Assembly: GCA_021776735.1 (NCBI GenBank)
Contig: JAJFFH010000052.1
Coordinates: forward strand, 62,001 to 126,000
From: Planctomycetota bacterium
Lineage (GTDB): Bacteria > Planctomycetota > PLA2
Direction of reading: 5' to 3'
DNA length: 64,000 nt
The notes under the pieces were generated by a model, which saw only the letters and a list, made by a program, of their open reading frames with translations, made no database searches and was not told the origin of the DNA. Shown one piece after another: positions 1-10,170 of this stretch. How positions within the stretch are numbered: the first letter of the stretch is position 1; every line of letters begins with the position of its first letter. The translations under genes and the position numbers were made by a program.

Positions 1-1251
<1,251 letters not shown>

Positions 1252-1265
<14 letters not shown>

Positions 1266-1944
1266 GCCGGTAGCCCTTGCCGCGCACGGTCAGGATGAAC
1301 TGCGGATTGGTCGGATCGACCTCGACTTTTTGGCGCAGCTTCATCACGTAGTTGTCCACCGTCCGCGTCTGGATGCCGGCGACCGGGTACTCCCACACCT
1401 TGACCAGCAGCTCGTCGCGCGTCACGACGCGGCCGCGATTTTCCAGGAGAAACCGCGCCAGGTCGAACTCCTTGGGCAGCAGCGCCACGGGCGCGCCCTC
1501 GCACCAGGCCTCGCGGCGCGTGAAATCGATTTCGAGCCCGCCCAGGGTGACTCGCGGCGCCGCGCCTTCGGTGCCCCGTTCGTCGCGCCGCAGGTGCGCA
1601 CCGACGCGCGCGACGAGCTCGCGCACGGAAAACGGCTTGACCACGTAGTCGTCGGCCCCAAGCTCGAGCCCCTTGACGCGATCCGACTCCTGCCCGCGGG
1701 CGGTCAGAATCACGACGGGCGTGGCGATCCCATCCTCGCGCAGCTTCGCGAGCACCTCCAGCCCGGCCATGCCCGGCAGCATCAGATCGAGCAGGATCAG
1801 GTCATACCCGCCCTCCCGCGCCTTTTCGTAACCGACGCGACCATCCACGACCGCTTCGACGACGTGGCCATTGAACACGAGCGCATCATGCACCCCCCGC
1901 GCGACGGCGGGCTCATCCTCGACCAGCAAGATCCGCTTTTTCAT
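1252..1944 (-). CDS. OmpR/PhoB-family response regulator
   Basis: This is a DNA-binding response regulator of about 230 residues, the usual family length, and is probably the partner of the overlapping kinase gene. The receiver domain (residues 1-120) begins KKRILLVEDEP with the acidic pocket at positions 9-11, has the phospho-acceptor Asp53 in LLDLMLPG, Thr81, and Lys103 in VVKPFS. A winged-helix effector domain follows and ends in VRGKGYRLADT, typical of the OmpR family. An in-frame ATG at 1986 would add 14 residues unrelated to a receiver domain, so the start at 1944 is chosen. The gene is divergent from the secreted protein gene at 2039, leaving about 95 bp for control regions. Regulator and kinase overlap and should be co-transcribed. 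Confidence 0.93.
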
Positions 1945-2038
1945 CCTGAGTGGGGCTCCAAACTCTGACGCTACACCTATAGACACCGCGAAGTGTCAAC
2001 AGTTCGTCATCAACAACGCGGGTTACGATGTTTTTTCC

Positions 2039-3871
2039 GTGCCTCGCACTCTTGTTCTCCTCGTCATGGCCGCCGCGCTGGCGGTCGTGGGCTTTCTCGG
2101 CTGGACTCTTCTCGATGATCGCGCGCCCGAACACGGGGCGGAACGGGGCCAGGGCGCACAGTCCAAGACGCCGATCCGCCGGGATCATGCAAAAAAAAAT
2201 GGGGGGGGCGGGGGCGCGAAACGCGCCCGTGACACGGCACCCGTAGCCGTGGAGTCGCGCAAACTGAGCGGGCGGGTGCTCGACACGGCGGGCCGGGCGA
2301 TTCCCGGCGTGCTGGTGGCGGCCCCCGGCGGCCCGCGTACGGTCACCGGGTCTGATGGCGCGTACGTCTTGCGCGTGCCGCCCAAGCACTATCTTATCGA
2401 GGCCCTGGCCGTGGGCTACCTGCCGGGGTCCGTGAGCCTGGACCTGTCGGCGGATCGCGAACACGAGTTCCGGCTTGCCGAGGCGGCGTCGCTCAGCGGC
2501 GTGGTCACGGACGCGGATACGGGTGCACCCGTCGCGGGGGCGGCGGTCTATGCCATCTCCGCCGAGCGGGCGTTCCTGGACAAGCCCTCGCGGGCCAACA
2601 CGGCGTCTACCGACGACGCCGGCCACTACCGGTTTTTTGGCTTGGCGGCCGGCACGACCGATCTTGGCGTGCGCAGTGCCGGCTACCTGCCGTCGCTTGT
2701 CGAGGACGTCGTGATCCCGACCGGCGGCGAGCATGAGCGCAGCTTCCGCGTCCAGCGGGGGCGGCGGATCGACGTCGCGGTCAAGAACGCGGACGAGCAC
2801 ACGGTCGTGTACGTGTCGCATCCGGAGCTGCGTCGCGAGCATCTTCCGCCTGGCGGATTGCCGCTGTTGGCGGACGCGCTCATCGGCCGCGGTCTGGTGT
2901 CCGTCCCCGTGATGCGCGCGGCCCCGAACGGGCCGGCGTACGTGCCGCAGGGTCCGATCGACGCGGAGGCACGCAGTCCAAAAAAGATCACGGAGCCTGG
3001 CCGAGGCAGCGTGCGCGACCACGCCGGCCCGCGGCTGGAGCTCGAGCTGATAGACGCGCGGCCGATCGAGCTGAAGATCGTCGATGGGGTGTCGGGCAAG
3101 GAGCTCAAGCCGACGATCACGCGCGAGAGCAGCGGCGCCGCCGAACGGTTCCCGGTCGAGCGCACGCAGGACGGCACGACGCGTGTGCCGGCCGACGACC
3201 GCCGCCACACGCTGCACCTGGAACTCGAGGGCTACCAGCCGGAGACGCTGGATCTCCTGGCCGATCAGCATTCCTATGAGGTACGCCTGCAGCCGCTCGC
3301 CGAGGGCGCGACCGGTGCGTTCTTCCTCGAGTTCACGCCGCCGCTTGCGGACGGGCGCATTGCGGTTGTCGGCCGCGATGCCGACGGCCGGCAAAAGTGG
3401 GTCAAGCACGTCGAGCGTGCGGATGAAAAGGGGCGCTGGGAGGTCAAGGGCGTCCCGGTGGGCGAGTGGTCCGTCTCCGTCCTGGCGTCGGGCATGATCC
3501 CGGTAACGCTGCCCGTGCACGTCACGCGCGGGTTTCGCGCCACGCACCGGGTCGCCCTGACGAAAGGCGGCGGGATCGAGCTGAAGATCGTGGACCGTGA
3601 CGGCAAGCTGCTCGACAAGGTCGCGCTGCTGCTGCGTAACGACGCGGACGTGCAGATCGACGTGCATGTGCATTCCGTGCTCGGCGGTAGCCGCGCGTTC
3701 GTCTCCGTGAATTACCTGCCGGTGGCGGCGACGATCACGGCGGATAGCGGCCTGGCCCCGGGGGCCTACACGATCATTGCCGCGCGGCAGGGCTACACGC
3801 AGGCCAGGACAAGCTTCGTCGTGCGCGGCACGGAGACGACGCCCGTCACGGTCACCCTTGCGCCGCGTTGA
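2039..3871 (+). CDS. Exported protein with carboxypeptidase-regulatory-like repeats
   Basis: About 610 residues. The GTG start is chosen because it places a hydrophobic export or anchor segment (RTLVLLVMAAALAVVGFLGW) at the N-terminus. A Lys/Gly-rich linker follows, encoded by an A9-T-G8 tract. Then come at least two modules resembling the carboxypeptidase regulatory-like fold, with phrases such as LSGRVLDTAGRAIPGV and LSGVVTDADTGAPVAG, and further beta-rich modules to the C-terminus. Such modules are usually non-enzymatic surface domains. No catalytic motif was seen. The gene converges on the next one, overlapping it by 20 bases. The precise role is unknown. Confidence 0.75.
   Translation: MPRTLVLLVMAAALAVVGFLGWTLLDDRAPEHGAERGQGAQSKTPIRRDHAKKNGGGGGAKRARDTAPVAVESRKLSGRVLDTAGRAIPGVLVAAPGGPRTVTGSDGAYVLRVPPKHYLIEALAVGYLPGSVSLDLSADREHEFRLAEAASLSGVVTDADTGAPVAGAAVYAISAERAFLDKPSRANTASTDDAGHYRFFGLAAGTTDLGVRSAGYLPSLVEDVVIPTGGEHERSFRVQRGRRIDVAVKNADEHTVVYVSHPELRREHLPPGGLPLLADALIGRGLVSVPVMRAAPNGPAYVPQGPIDAEARSPKKITEPGRGSVRDHAGPRLELELIDARPIELKIVDGVSGKELKPTITRESSGAAERFPVERTQDGTTRVPADDRRHTLHLELEGYQPETLDLLADQHSYEVRLQPLAEGATGAFFLEFTPPLADGRIAVVGRDADGRQKWVKHVERADEKGRWEVKGVPVGEWSVSVLASGMIPVTLPVHVTRGFRATHRVALTKGGGIELKIVDRDGKLLDKVALLLRNDADVQIDVHVHSVLGGSRAFVSVNYLPVAATITADSGLAPGAYTIIAARQGYTQARTSFVVRGTETTPVTVTLAPR
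2191..2220 (+). repeat. A/G-rich repeat, family 2, copy 1
   Basis: Nine A, one T, eight G, then CGGGGGCGCGAA. It lies in frame inside the exported-protein gene and encodes a Lys-Asn-Gly linker after the hydrophobic segment. It belongs with copies at 22704, 36812, 43313 and 55074. Confidence 0.6.
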
Positions 3872-5636
3872 TCTCGCGATCACGCGTGGCCCGCCAGAAA
3901 CGGGCGAGCTCCTCGGGCAGATCGATCGCGTCGATCGCTTCGAGCGCGCGCTTTCCGGCGGCCGGTTCGGAGCGGAGCAGCGGACGGATGCGGGTCAGTT
4001 CCGCCAGGAGCAGGCCGCGCAGCGTATCTGCGGCTTCGGTCGCGGCGGTCGTGTAGCGGTGGTCCGCCATCGCGTTTGCATAGAGTGCGATCGCACCCTT
4101 GAGCGATTGGTCGGGATCGGTGGCGATTCCGCCGAGTGCTGCGCGTGCGGATTGGTGCAGGGACTCGCGCGCCGACAGTTCGCGCATCCCCTGGACGATC
4201 CCCGCTCCGAGGAGGACGGCGGCGATTCCGACCAGCATTCTCCGGCGCCTTCTCTTCTTGCGCCGGCGTGTGTGTCCGTCCTCGATTGTGCCGATTCGCT
4301 CGGCCGCCTCGGCGCACTCGCGATCGACAGCGAGCACGTTGCGATAGCAAGTCAGCGCGCGCGGCTCGTCTTCGGCTTTCCATGCTGCACGCGCCAGCAC
4401 GAGCAGCTCGCGGGCCGCCATCTTGGGCTCGTGCAGCCGGATGTAGGTGGCGGCGATCGTCTCGCGCAGCTCCCGGCTCCCCGGTGTCCGCTCGAGCAGG
4501 CGCTGATAGATGTCGAGCGACTCTTCCAGCAGGCCGTTATCGGACAGCGCGGTGCCGAGCCGCATGCCGACCACGACGAACTGCTCCCTGTCGCCGCGCT
4601 CGTCGTGCAGATCGAGCATGCGCTCCAGGGCGGCGGTCTCGTGCGGCACCAGGTCTGCTGCCGCTCCGTAGGCCTCAATCGCGCCGGGGATGTCGCCGGC
4701 GCTCTCGTGGTTGCGCGCCATCCGCTTGTGTTCGCGGGCCGCGTCTGCCGTGCGCCCCGCGGCAACAAGTGTGCGCACGAGCTCGCGCCGACTCTCGGCA
4801 CAGTCACCGTCGAGCTCGAGTGACGCGTCGAGAAAACGCACGGCCTGCCCGAGGTCGCCGTTCTCCTCGGCGCGGCCCGCGAGTGCACGAAGCTCCGCGG
4901 CGTCCGCCTGCTTGACCACGCCCCGTTCGGCGAGGCCCGCAAGAAGCCGCAGCACATGGAAACGGCCGTAGGGAAGTCTGCGCAACAGGTCCGCGACATC
5001 GTGGGTTCCGTCGATCAGCGCCAGAAGTTCACGCGTGTCGCCGTCCGCTTGGGCGGGATCCTCGCCCGCGTGGGAGTCGAGGACCGTGTCCGCGGTGACC
5101 GGAAGAAAGATGTCGCGCTCGGACCGGATGCGGTGCGCGATGGAGTCCCACTCATCGACGCGTCGCGCGGCGTCCACGGCGAGCGCGGTCGGGTCCAGCG
5201 CAAGTCCGCACTCGACCTGCTCTGGATCGAAGTCGGACGGCACCAGGCGCTTTTCCTCGAAGACGAACGACGCCTCGTCCCAGCGAAACAGCGGCACGAG
5301 CTCTTCGCGCACGGTCGCCTGCACGGCGGTGTCGAAGCGTTCCGGGGTGAAACTGCGGCAGCCCGCGAGCAGTTCGCGAACCGAGCCGCGCCGGTGACCG
5401 TGGACGACCTGTGCGAGGTCGTCGGAAGAGACGGCGTCGGCCTCGAGGGCGAGTGCGGCGTAGTCGAGGCTGCGGTCGGGCCACGCGCGGAAGGCGCGCA
5501 CGAGTCCATCCTCAAAGAACACGGTCGCCCGGCGCGCGCGCTCGCGCACGGTGAGCACACCGGTCAGGCGATTGAACGCGATATTGGAAAAGACCTCGGG
5601 CAACCCGATGGTCGCGACTTCGCCGGCGAACCCCAT
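3852..5636 (-). CDS. DUF4388-type N-terminal domain with TPR-like repeats and one TM helix
   Basis: 594 residues. The first 100 or so residues (GEVATIGLPEVFSNIAFNR, then TGVLTVRER and ATVFFEDGLVRAF) match the DUF4388/PatA N-terminal pattern, seen in proteins linked to gliding, polarity or gene-regulatory scaffolds. The middle third is helical and alanine/arginine-rich with TPR-like repeats. A very basic stretch (RRRKKRRRRR) precedes a single TM helix at about residues 463-482, followed by a helical tail. That predicts a protein with most of its mass in the cytoplasm, tethered to the membrane near its C-terminus. The ATG start at 5636 faces a spacer shared with the gene at 5826. No enzyme motif was found and the function is unknown. 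Confidence 0.72.
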   Translation of the reverse strand: MGFAGEVATIGLPEVFSNIAFNRLTGVLTVRERARRATVFFEDGLVRAFRAWPDRSLDYAALALEADAVSSDDLAQVVHGHRRGSVRELLAGCRSFTPERFDTAVQATVREELVPLFRWDEASFVFEEKRLVPSDFDPEQVECGLALDPTALAVDAARRVDEWDSIAHRIRSERDIFLPVTADTVLDSHAGEDPAQADGDTRELLALIDGTHDVADLLRRLPYGRFHVLRLLAGLAERGVVKQADAAELRALAGRAEENGDLGQAVRFLDASLELDGDCAESRRELVRTLVAAGRTADAAREHKRMARNHESAGDIPGAIEAYGAAADLVPHETAALERMLDLHDERGDREQFVVVGMRLGTALSDNGLLEESLDIYQRLLERTPGSRELRETIAATYIRLHEPKMAARELLVLARAAWKAEDEPRALTCYRNVLAVDRECAEAAERIGTIEDGHTRRRKKRRRRRMLVGIAAVLLGAGIVQGMRELSARESLHQSARAALGGIATDPDQSLKGAIALYANAMADHRYTTAATEAADTLRGLLLAELTRIRPLLRSEPAAGKRALEAIDAIDLPEELARFWRATRDREINAAQG

Positions 5637-5760
5637 ATTTGTCTTGGCACTGCGTTTCCGGCTCGCCTATCGGCATTTCGTCGGCTCCTGCCGAAGCTGC
5701 GTCCCGAATCGAGGCACCGCTTGTGGATTCCGGAGTGGGATCCAGACCCCGGTTGCACCC

Positions 5761-5766
5761 TATAAT
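5761..5766 (+). promoter_or_regulatory. Possible -10 element (TATAAT)
   Basis: A perfect TATAAT in an otherwise GC-rich 190-bp spacer, about 60 bases before the TTG start at 5826. No good -35 hexamer was found at the usual distance, so this is only suggestive. Confidence 0.35.
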
Positions 5767-5825
5767 GCGCCCAAGCGAGGCCCGCCGGATTCCCGTCGGA
5801 TTCCAAATGGTGGGCAGGGACGGCC

Positions 5826-6596
5826 TTGAAGATCTTGAACAAGCTACTGTTGTTACTAGGGCTCGCATTGCTGGCCGAGGGGGCGCGTGCAGACACCCTC
5901 AACCTGGCCGAGGGCGGATTCACGCCGAGTGCGCTCAAGAACAGCCGGAACATCTTCGGGTACGTGCCCCGGCTCAAGCGCAAGGAGACGTGGGCCTCGC
6001 GCCAGGTACGGGCGATGCGCGCGCGCTCGTCCGATCGCCGCTATCGAGCGGCGCGCGCGATGCAGGACGAAGGGGCTGCCTCTGCGCGCCGCCGTGACCG
6101 GGAGCTGTCCACGAGTTCCGGCAGCAACTCGCTCGGGTCCATCAACCTGTCCAACGCGATCGAGGAGTCGGGCGGCACGGACTCCGTACCGCTGACGGGG
6201 GTTTCGGAAGGCACCAGCGGGATGACGATCGCCTTCGTTGCCACCGACGTCGAGCTCGCGCGCATGGTCGGCGTTCCCGACTCCGCGATCACGGTGGCCA
6301 CCGCGGTCATCGACCTTACGGACAAGGCGACCGCCGCCGCGCTGAGCATCCAGGGCCTGCTCGCCCGCGAGCTCAACATCGACTGGACGTTGTTTTTCAA
6401 AAACACCGGCACGCCCAGAGAGGGCGACATCGCCGAGAGTGGAGAGCGCAAGGACCATGGTGGCGACACGGCCGATGAGGACTCGGAAAAGTTCGTTGCG
6501 GTCGCCAACCGGCGCCGCGCCGTGCGCTCGGCGTTCAACATCGGACTCGGCCTGCTGATCGGGATCCTGATGTGGGTGGTCGCCCGGAAGCTCTAG
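5826..6596 (+). CDS. Secreted protein with C-terminal membrane helix, unknown
   Basis: 256 residues from a TTG start preceded by AGGGA; no ATG or GTG in frame lies nearby upstream. It has a signal peptide (LLLLLGLALLAEGARA), a basic region rich in Arg/Ala, a middle domain of about 120 residues with a glycine/serine lead-in, and a C-terminal TM helix (FNIGLGLLIGILMWVVARKL) ending two residues after Lys. The topology suggests a protein anchored in the inner membrane by its tail with its body outside the cytoplasm. I recognise no family. Confidence 0.65.
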   Translation: MKILNKLLLLLGLALLAEGARADTLNLAEGGFTPSALKNSRNIFGYVPRLKRKETWASRQVRAMRARSSDRRYRAARAMQDEGAASARRRDRELSTSSGSNSLGSINLSNAIEESGGTDSVPLTGVSEGTSGMTIAFVATDVELARMVGVPDSAITVATAVIDLTDKATAAALSIQGLLARELNIDWTLFFKNTGTPREGDIAESGERKDHGGDTADEDSEKFVAVANRRRAVRSAFNIGLGLLIGILMWVVARKL

Positions 6597-6614
6597 GATC
6601 TAGCGGCGCTCACC

Positions 6615-6636
6615 GCAGAAGCGCAGAAGCGCAGAA
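6615..6636 (+). repeat. Short tandem repeat, GCAGAAGC unit
   Basis: Two full and one partial copy of an 8-bp unit in the spacer between the genes ending at 6596 and starting at 6775. Confidence 0.6.
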
Positions 6637-6675
6637 TACGAATAGGAGCAGAGAGAGGGATGAGGGGGCGTGTAC

Positions 6676-6695
6676 AGCGTACGGACGGCGATGCT
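6676..6695 (+). repeat. Dispersed motif family 1, intergenic copy
   Basis: AGCGTACGGACGGCGATGCT, a close match to the family consensus AGCAAACGGACGGCGATGTC, about 80 bases before the start of the peptidase gene. Confidence 0.65.
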
Positions 6696-6774
6696 GTCTG
6701 GTCGCGCTTCCCGGGCTTCGGCCGCTCCTAGCCTGCGGCTACAGCGTTCCCGGCACGGCGCCCGATAGGGATTT

Positions 6775-8595
6775 GTGCGCCCCCTGTTTGTCTTGCTCCT
6801 CGTCTTCGCCCTCTCGCGCGGCGACGAGGTGGTTCTAACCAACGGCCGCCGCCTCTCCTGCGAGATCGTCAAGGAGACCGACACGGAGATCCGCGTGCGC
6901 CTGCCGCACGGCGTGATGGCGATTCCGCGCAGCAAGATCAAATCGGTCCAGCGTGAAGCGAGCAGCCGCTACCTGAAGCGCGAGGCGCGCACGAGCCTGC
7001 GCCACGGGGCGACGAAGAGCGCCGTGGAATTGCTGGCGCGCGCGTTTGCGGAGAACCCCGGCGACGCCGCGATCCGGCTCGACTACGCGAGGGCGCTACT
7101 CAAGTACGCGCACGAGCTCGTGGCGCAAAGCCGGTTCGACGAGGCGCGCGCGACGTTGGCCCGGTTGAAGCGAATCAAGACGGGCCTGCCCGCGCCGAAT
7201 CTCCGTGAGGAGCGAAGGCGGGACAGCGATGTCTTGGCGTCGGCGGCGCTTGAGCGCACGATCACGCGCGAGGAAGATCTCGCGGCACGGCTGCTCGCGC
7301 GGGGCGAGGAGCTGGTCTCGGACGGACGCTACAGGCAGGCGCTGGCCTACTTCGACCACTGGCGCGTGCGTCGGCCGGTCGATGACCCGGTGGCGCGGCG
7401 CAAGATGGCGGCGGCGCATCTGGGCGCGGGCGCCGAGGCGGCCAAGGCGAATCTCCTGCGCCTGGCGCTGGACCACTACCGAGCGGCGCACGCGTTCGGG
7501 GAGCGCTCAGGCACACGCGCGCCGTTGTTCCTGCTGACGCCGATCGCGGTTCTCGAAGAGCTTCGCGAGGGCGACGCCGAGACCGCGCGGCGCCTGCTCG
7601 ATCGCATCGAAACGACGTACCCGCAGGCGTCCGTCCCCGTCTACCTCGAGGCGGTGATCGCGCACGTCACCGGCGACGTGGAAACGGCCGTGAAGGCGTA
7701 CGCCGCCGCGGCGCGTGCCGCGGAGTCCGAAACCGCTGGCGGGGGCACGAAGGGCATCTCGTACGACATCGCGCGGGCCTACGCGACCGCGACCCTGCGT
7801 GTGGCGATCGCGCGTCCTCCGCAAGAAGGCGTGAAGAAGTGGCGCGAGCTGTTCCTGGAGCCGCTCAAGCGCGAGACGAGTCGGCACTTCATCGTCTTTG
7901 CGCCCTCCGAAAAGACCGCGGCGGAGATTGCGGCCACGGCCGACCGCGTCTACGAGGAGCTGTGCCGCGACCTGCTGGGTCGCGTGCCGGACGCGCCGCC
8001 CGCGGAGATCGTGGCACATCCGACGCGGCAGGCATACCTCGCCGCTGATCCGGACCCGCCCGGAACCAGTCTGGCCAAGGTCACCGTGGCGCGCGAGCAG
8101 ACGAGCGGCGTGGCCTATGACACGCTCGACGAGAAGGGCAAGCGACTCGTGCGCGTCGAGCTGATCGCCGGCGACAAGAACTTCTTGACCGACACCTTGC
8201 CGCATGAACTCGTGCACGTTGTGCAGCGCCGGGGACTGGGCGCGTTTCGCCGCGGCAAGTGGCTGGACGAGGGGCTCGCGATGCTGCACGAGAGCAAGGA
8301 GTCGCGCGCGAACCGGCTCGGCATGTGGCGCACCCTGTCGCGCGCCGCGATTCCGCTGCCTGAGTTCCTGGGCCTCAAGTCGATTCCGCCCGACAAGGTC
8401 GCGCTTTTCTATCAACAGGCGCACGCCTTCACGACGTTCCTGCACGAACTGGGCGACGGCAACGACTGGCTGGTCTTTCTGGATCGGTTCGGTCGCGACG
8501 GCGACTTCGCTGTTGCCGTGAAGGCCGCCTACAAGGTCGAATCGGCCGAGGTCCTCGAGCGTCTGTGGCTGGGCGCGATGCGCAAATTGCGCTGA
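6775..8595 (+). CDS. Secreted TPR protein with gluzincin-like peptidase domain
   Basis: 606 residues from a GTG preceded by AGGGA. It has a short signal peptide (LFVLLLVFALSRG), then a small beta module (VVLTNGRRLSCEIV) of a kind common in planctomycete exported proteins, then helical TPR-like repeats over roughly residues 60-350. The C-terminal third carries HELVH (His477, Glu478, His481) followed by a WLDEGLA motif, the pattern of peptidase MA-like zinc peptidases. It is probably an extracytoplasmic metallopeptidase, but the substrate is unknown. Residues about 135-153 are encoded by a 56-bp repeat also found in moeA, and look like an insertion. Confidence 0.75.
   Translation: MRPLFVLLLVFALSRGDEVVLTNGRRLSCEIVKETDTEIRVRLPHGVMAIPRSKIKSVQREASSRYLKREARTSLRHGATKSAVELLARAFAENPGDAAIRLDYARALLKYAHELVAQSRFDEARATLARLKRIKTGLPAPNLREERRRDSDVLASAALERTITREEDLAARLLARGEELVSDGRYRQALAYFDHWRVRRPVDDPVARRKMAAAHLGAGAEAAKANLLRLALDHYRAAHAFGERSGTRAPLFLLTPIAVLEELREGDAETARRLLDRIETTYPQASVPVYLEAVIAHVTGDVETAVKAYAAAARAAESETAGGGTKGISYDIARAYATATLRVAIARPPQEGVKKWRELFLEPLKRETSRHFIVFAPSEKTAAEIAATADRVYEELCRDLLGRVPDAPPAEIVAHPTRQAYLAADPDPPGTSLAKVTVAREQTSGVAYDTLDEKGKRLVRVELIAGDKNFLTDTLPHELVHVVQRRGLGAFRRGKWLDEGLAMLHESKESRANRLGMWRTLSRAAIPLPEFLGLKSIPPDKVALFYQQAHAFTTFLHELGDGNDWLVFLDRFGRDGDFAVAVKAAYKVESAEVLERLWLGAMRKLR
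7178..7233 (+). repeat. Long form of dispersed repeat family 1, in-frame in peptidase gene
   Basis: This 56-bp stretch matches the reverse complement of 10998-11053 at 51 positions. It contains a hairpin-forming core (CTCC-GTGA-GGAG) and ends in GGGACAGCGATGTC, the tail of the short motif. It is in frame and on the sense strand, encoding T-G-x-P-A-P-x-LREERRRD-x-D-V/A. Confidence 0.85.
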
Positions 8596-8670
8596 CGTGC
8601 TCTTCGCTTGACCGCCGGTTTCTGAGTAGGATACGCCCTGCCGGTCCGGAAGGACCGGGCGGAGGTGGCC

Positions 8671-9930
8671 ATGAAGCCGGCGATATCGACCGCGATAGGA
8701 TCCTCGAAGTTGCTGCTCGGACTGCTGCTCGTCTGCGGCTGCGGCACGAGCCGCAAGGCGCAACTCGAACAGGTGGCGAAGGACTGGTGCCAGACGATTC
8801 GCGCCAGTCAGGTCATTCCCGTTTATCCGCTGACGGAAGACCTCCAGCCCGGCGACCTGTTCCTCGTCGACATGGACGTTTCCGAACAGCACGAGCAGTA
8901 CGAGGAGAAGGGCTTTTTACCCCTCGACAACCACCTCGCGCGGCTGGCGGACATTTCGTACGCGGAGTTTTATCGGTCGTCGTTCGCACCGGGCGAGCCG
9001 CAGCCGAAGAACTGGCTCGAGCAGACTCCGCCGTTCAGCCTCAAGGCGCCCGAGGCTGCGTTTCCGTCCTATACCTTCACGGCGTCGCGCGGCGGCGGTC
9101 TCAGCCTCGCGGTCCCGCTCAGCGGCGTTCCGGTCGGACTGAGCCTGCTGGGCGCACAGGAAGCGACCGGCTCGGTGACGATTTCGGACGCGCACACGTA
9201 CGGTCTGCCCATCATCGACATGGTGGCGCGGGTCGAGGCGTGGGCGGGCTCGAACCGCGCGTTCTTGGCGCAGTATGCGTCCACCGACGACGAGCCGCGG
9301 TTCTTGCGCGTGGTGTCGCGCATCTACCTGACGGGCGAGGTCGATATCACGCTCCAGGATGCGCGCAGTGTCGGGGCCGATCTTGCCGTCGGTGCGCCGC
9401 GTCCGGTGGAACTCGTCACCGCCAAGACCGGTGGCGACACGGGTGCCGTGACCGCCGCGAACTACAAGGAGAACGTGTCCGAGCTGAACAAGATGGTCGC
9501 CGAGGGATCGTCGGCCACCGGTGCAGGTGGAAGAGTGAAGATCGCCGCGGCATCCGCGCGCTCGATCACGCTCAAGGAGAAGTTCGATCGCCCGCTGGTC
9601 ATCGGCTACGTCGGTTTTGACATGAGAATCCTCGATGACGGACTGCTCGGCCCGCCGGTTCCGTCCCTGGCCGTCGTGCGTGGCCAGCGCGAACCGGGCA
9701 AGAAGAACTTCTTCTCCGCACCGGACCGGCTCTACATCGCGACCAAGGAACGCGCGCGCGCGAAGACTCCGGCCGAACTGAAGACGATCCTCGAGTCCCT
9801 CGGCGTCACGTCCCCGGACCCCCTCGACTACAACAAGTTCAGCCGCGCCCTCGCGCGGTGGCGCCGCAAGCAAGACGACAAGGATGCCGCGAAACAAAAG
9901 ATCATCGCCGCGATCAACGCCGCGAGCTAG
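8671..9930 (+). CDS. Predicted lipoprotein, unknown
   Basis: About 419 residues. The ATG at 8671 is preceded by GGAGG at ideal spacing and is preferred over an in-frame GTG six bases earlier. The N-terminus is a lipoprotein signal (LLLGLLLVCGCGTS) with the likely lipidated Cys just before Gly-Thr. The mature part is mixed alpha/beta with no catalytic motif that I recognise. The C-terminal 60 residues are basic and helical. A small gene follows 12 bases downstream with its own strong ribosome site, so the two may be co-transcribed. Confidence 0.72.
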   Translation: MKPAISTAIGSSKLLLGLLLVCGCGTSRKAQLEQVAKDWCQTIRASQVIPVYPLTEDLQPGDLFLVDMDVSEQHEQYEEKGFLPLDNHLARLADISYAEFYRSSFAPGEPQPKNWLEQTPPFSLKAPEAAFPSYTFTASRGGGLSLAVPLSGVPVGLSLLGAQEATGSVTISDAHTYGLPIIDMVARVEAWAGSNRAFLAQYASTDDEPRFLRVVSRIYLTGEVDITLQDARSVGADLAVGAPRPVELVTAKTGGDTGAVTAANYKENVSELNKMVAEGSSATGAGGRVKIAAASARSITLKEKFDRPLVIGYVGFDMRILDDGLLGPPVPSLAVVRGQREPGKKNFFSAPDRLYIATKERARAKTPAELKTILESLGVTSPDPLDYNKFSRALARWRRKQDDKDAAKQKIIAAINAAS

Positions 9931-9942
9931 TCGGAGGAAACC

Positions 9943-10143
9943 ATGGCAGCCGTGTACGACGACTACGACCTCGTCCCGGGCCGTTCCCCGCAGGACTACT
10001 ACGACGAGATCAAGGATCTACTCCTCGACGCGGACTCGGTCGAGGTCATCCGCCACGCGGGAAACAAGCTGTTTTTTCGCGCGTGGTTCGGCAAGCGCAA
10101 GGACGGCTCGATGGCGGTGACGCCCACCAAGGACGAGTTCTAG
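9943..10143 (+). CDS. Small acidic protein, unknown
   Basis: 66 residues. The start is well supported by GGAGGAAACC directly before ATG. The protein is soluble and tyrosine/aspartate-rich at the N-terminus (YDDYD, DYYDEIKD) with a beta-like C-terminal half (KLFFRAWFGKRKDGSMAV). It directly follows the lipoprotein gene and may share its transcript. I know of no family. Confidence 0.6.
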   Translation: MAAVYDDYDLVPGRSPQDYYDEIKDLLLDADSVEVIRHAGNKLFFRAWFGKRKDGSMAVTPTKDEF

Positions 10144-10170
10144 TATTACTGCTAGTATTACTGCTAGTAG
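10141..10170. repeat. Tandem 12-bp repeat between convergent genes
   Basis: Two copies of TAGTATTACTGC followed by TAGTAG. The array starts at the stop codon of the small gene and runs into the stop of moeA on the other strand, giving AT-rich sequence with stop codons on the plus strand. Confidence 0.75.

Noticed and set aside
7507..8892. Long minus-strand frame opposite the peptidase gene
   Set aside because: Antisense to HELVH-containing coding sequence, with biased composition and no plausible start.
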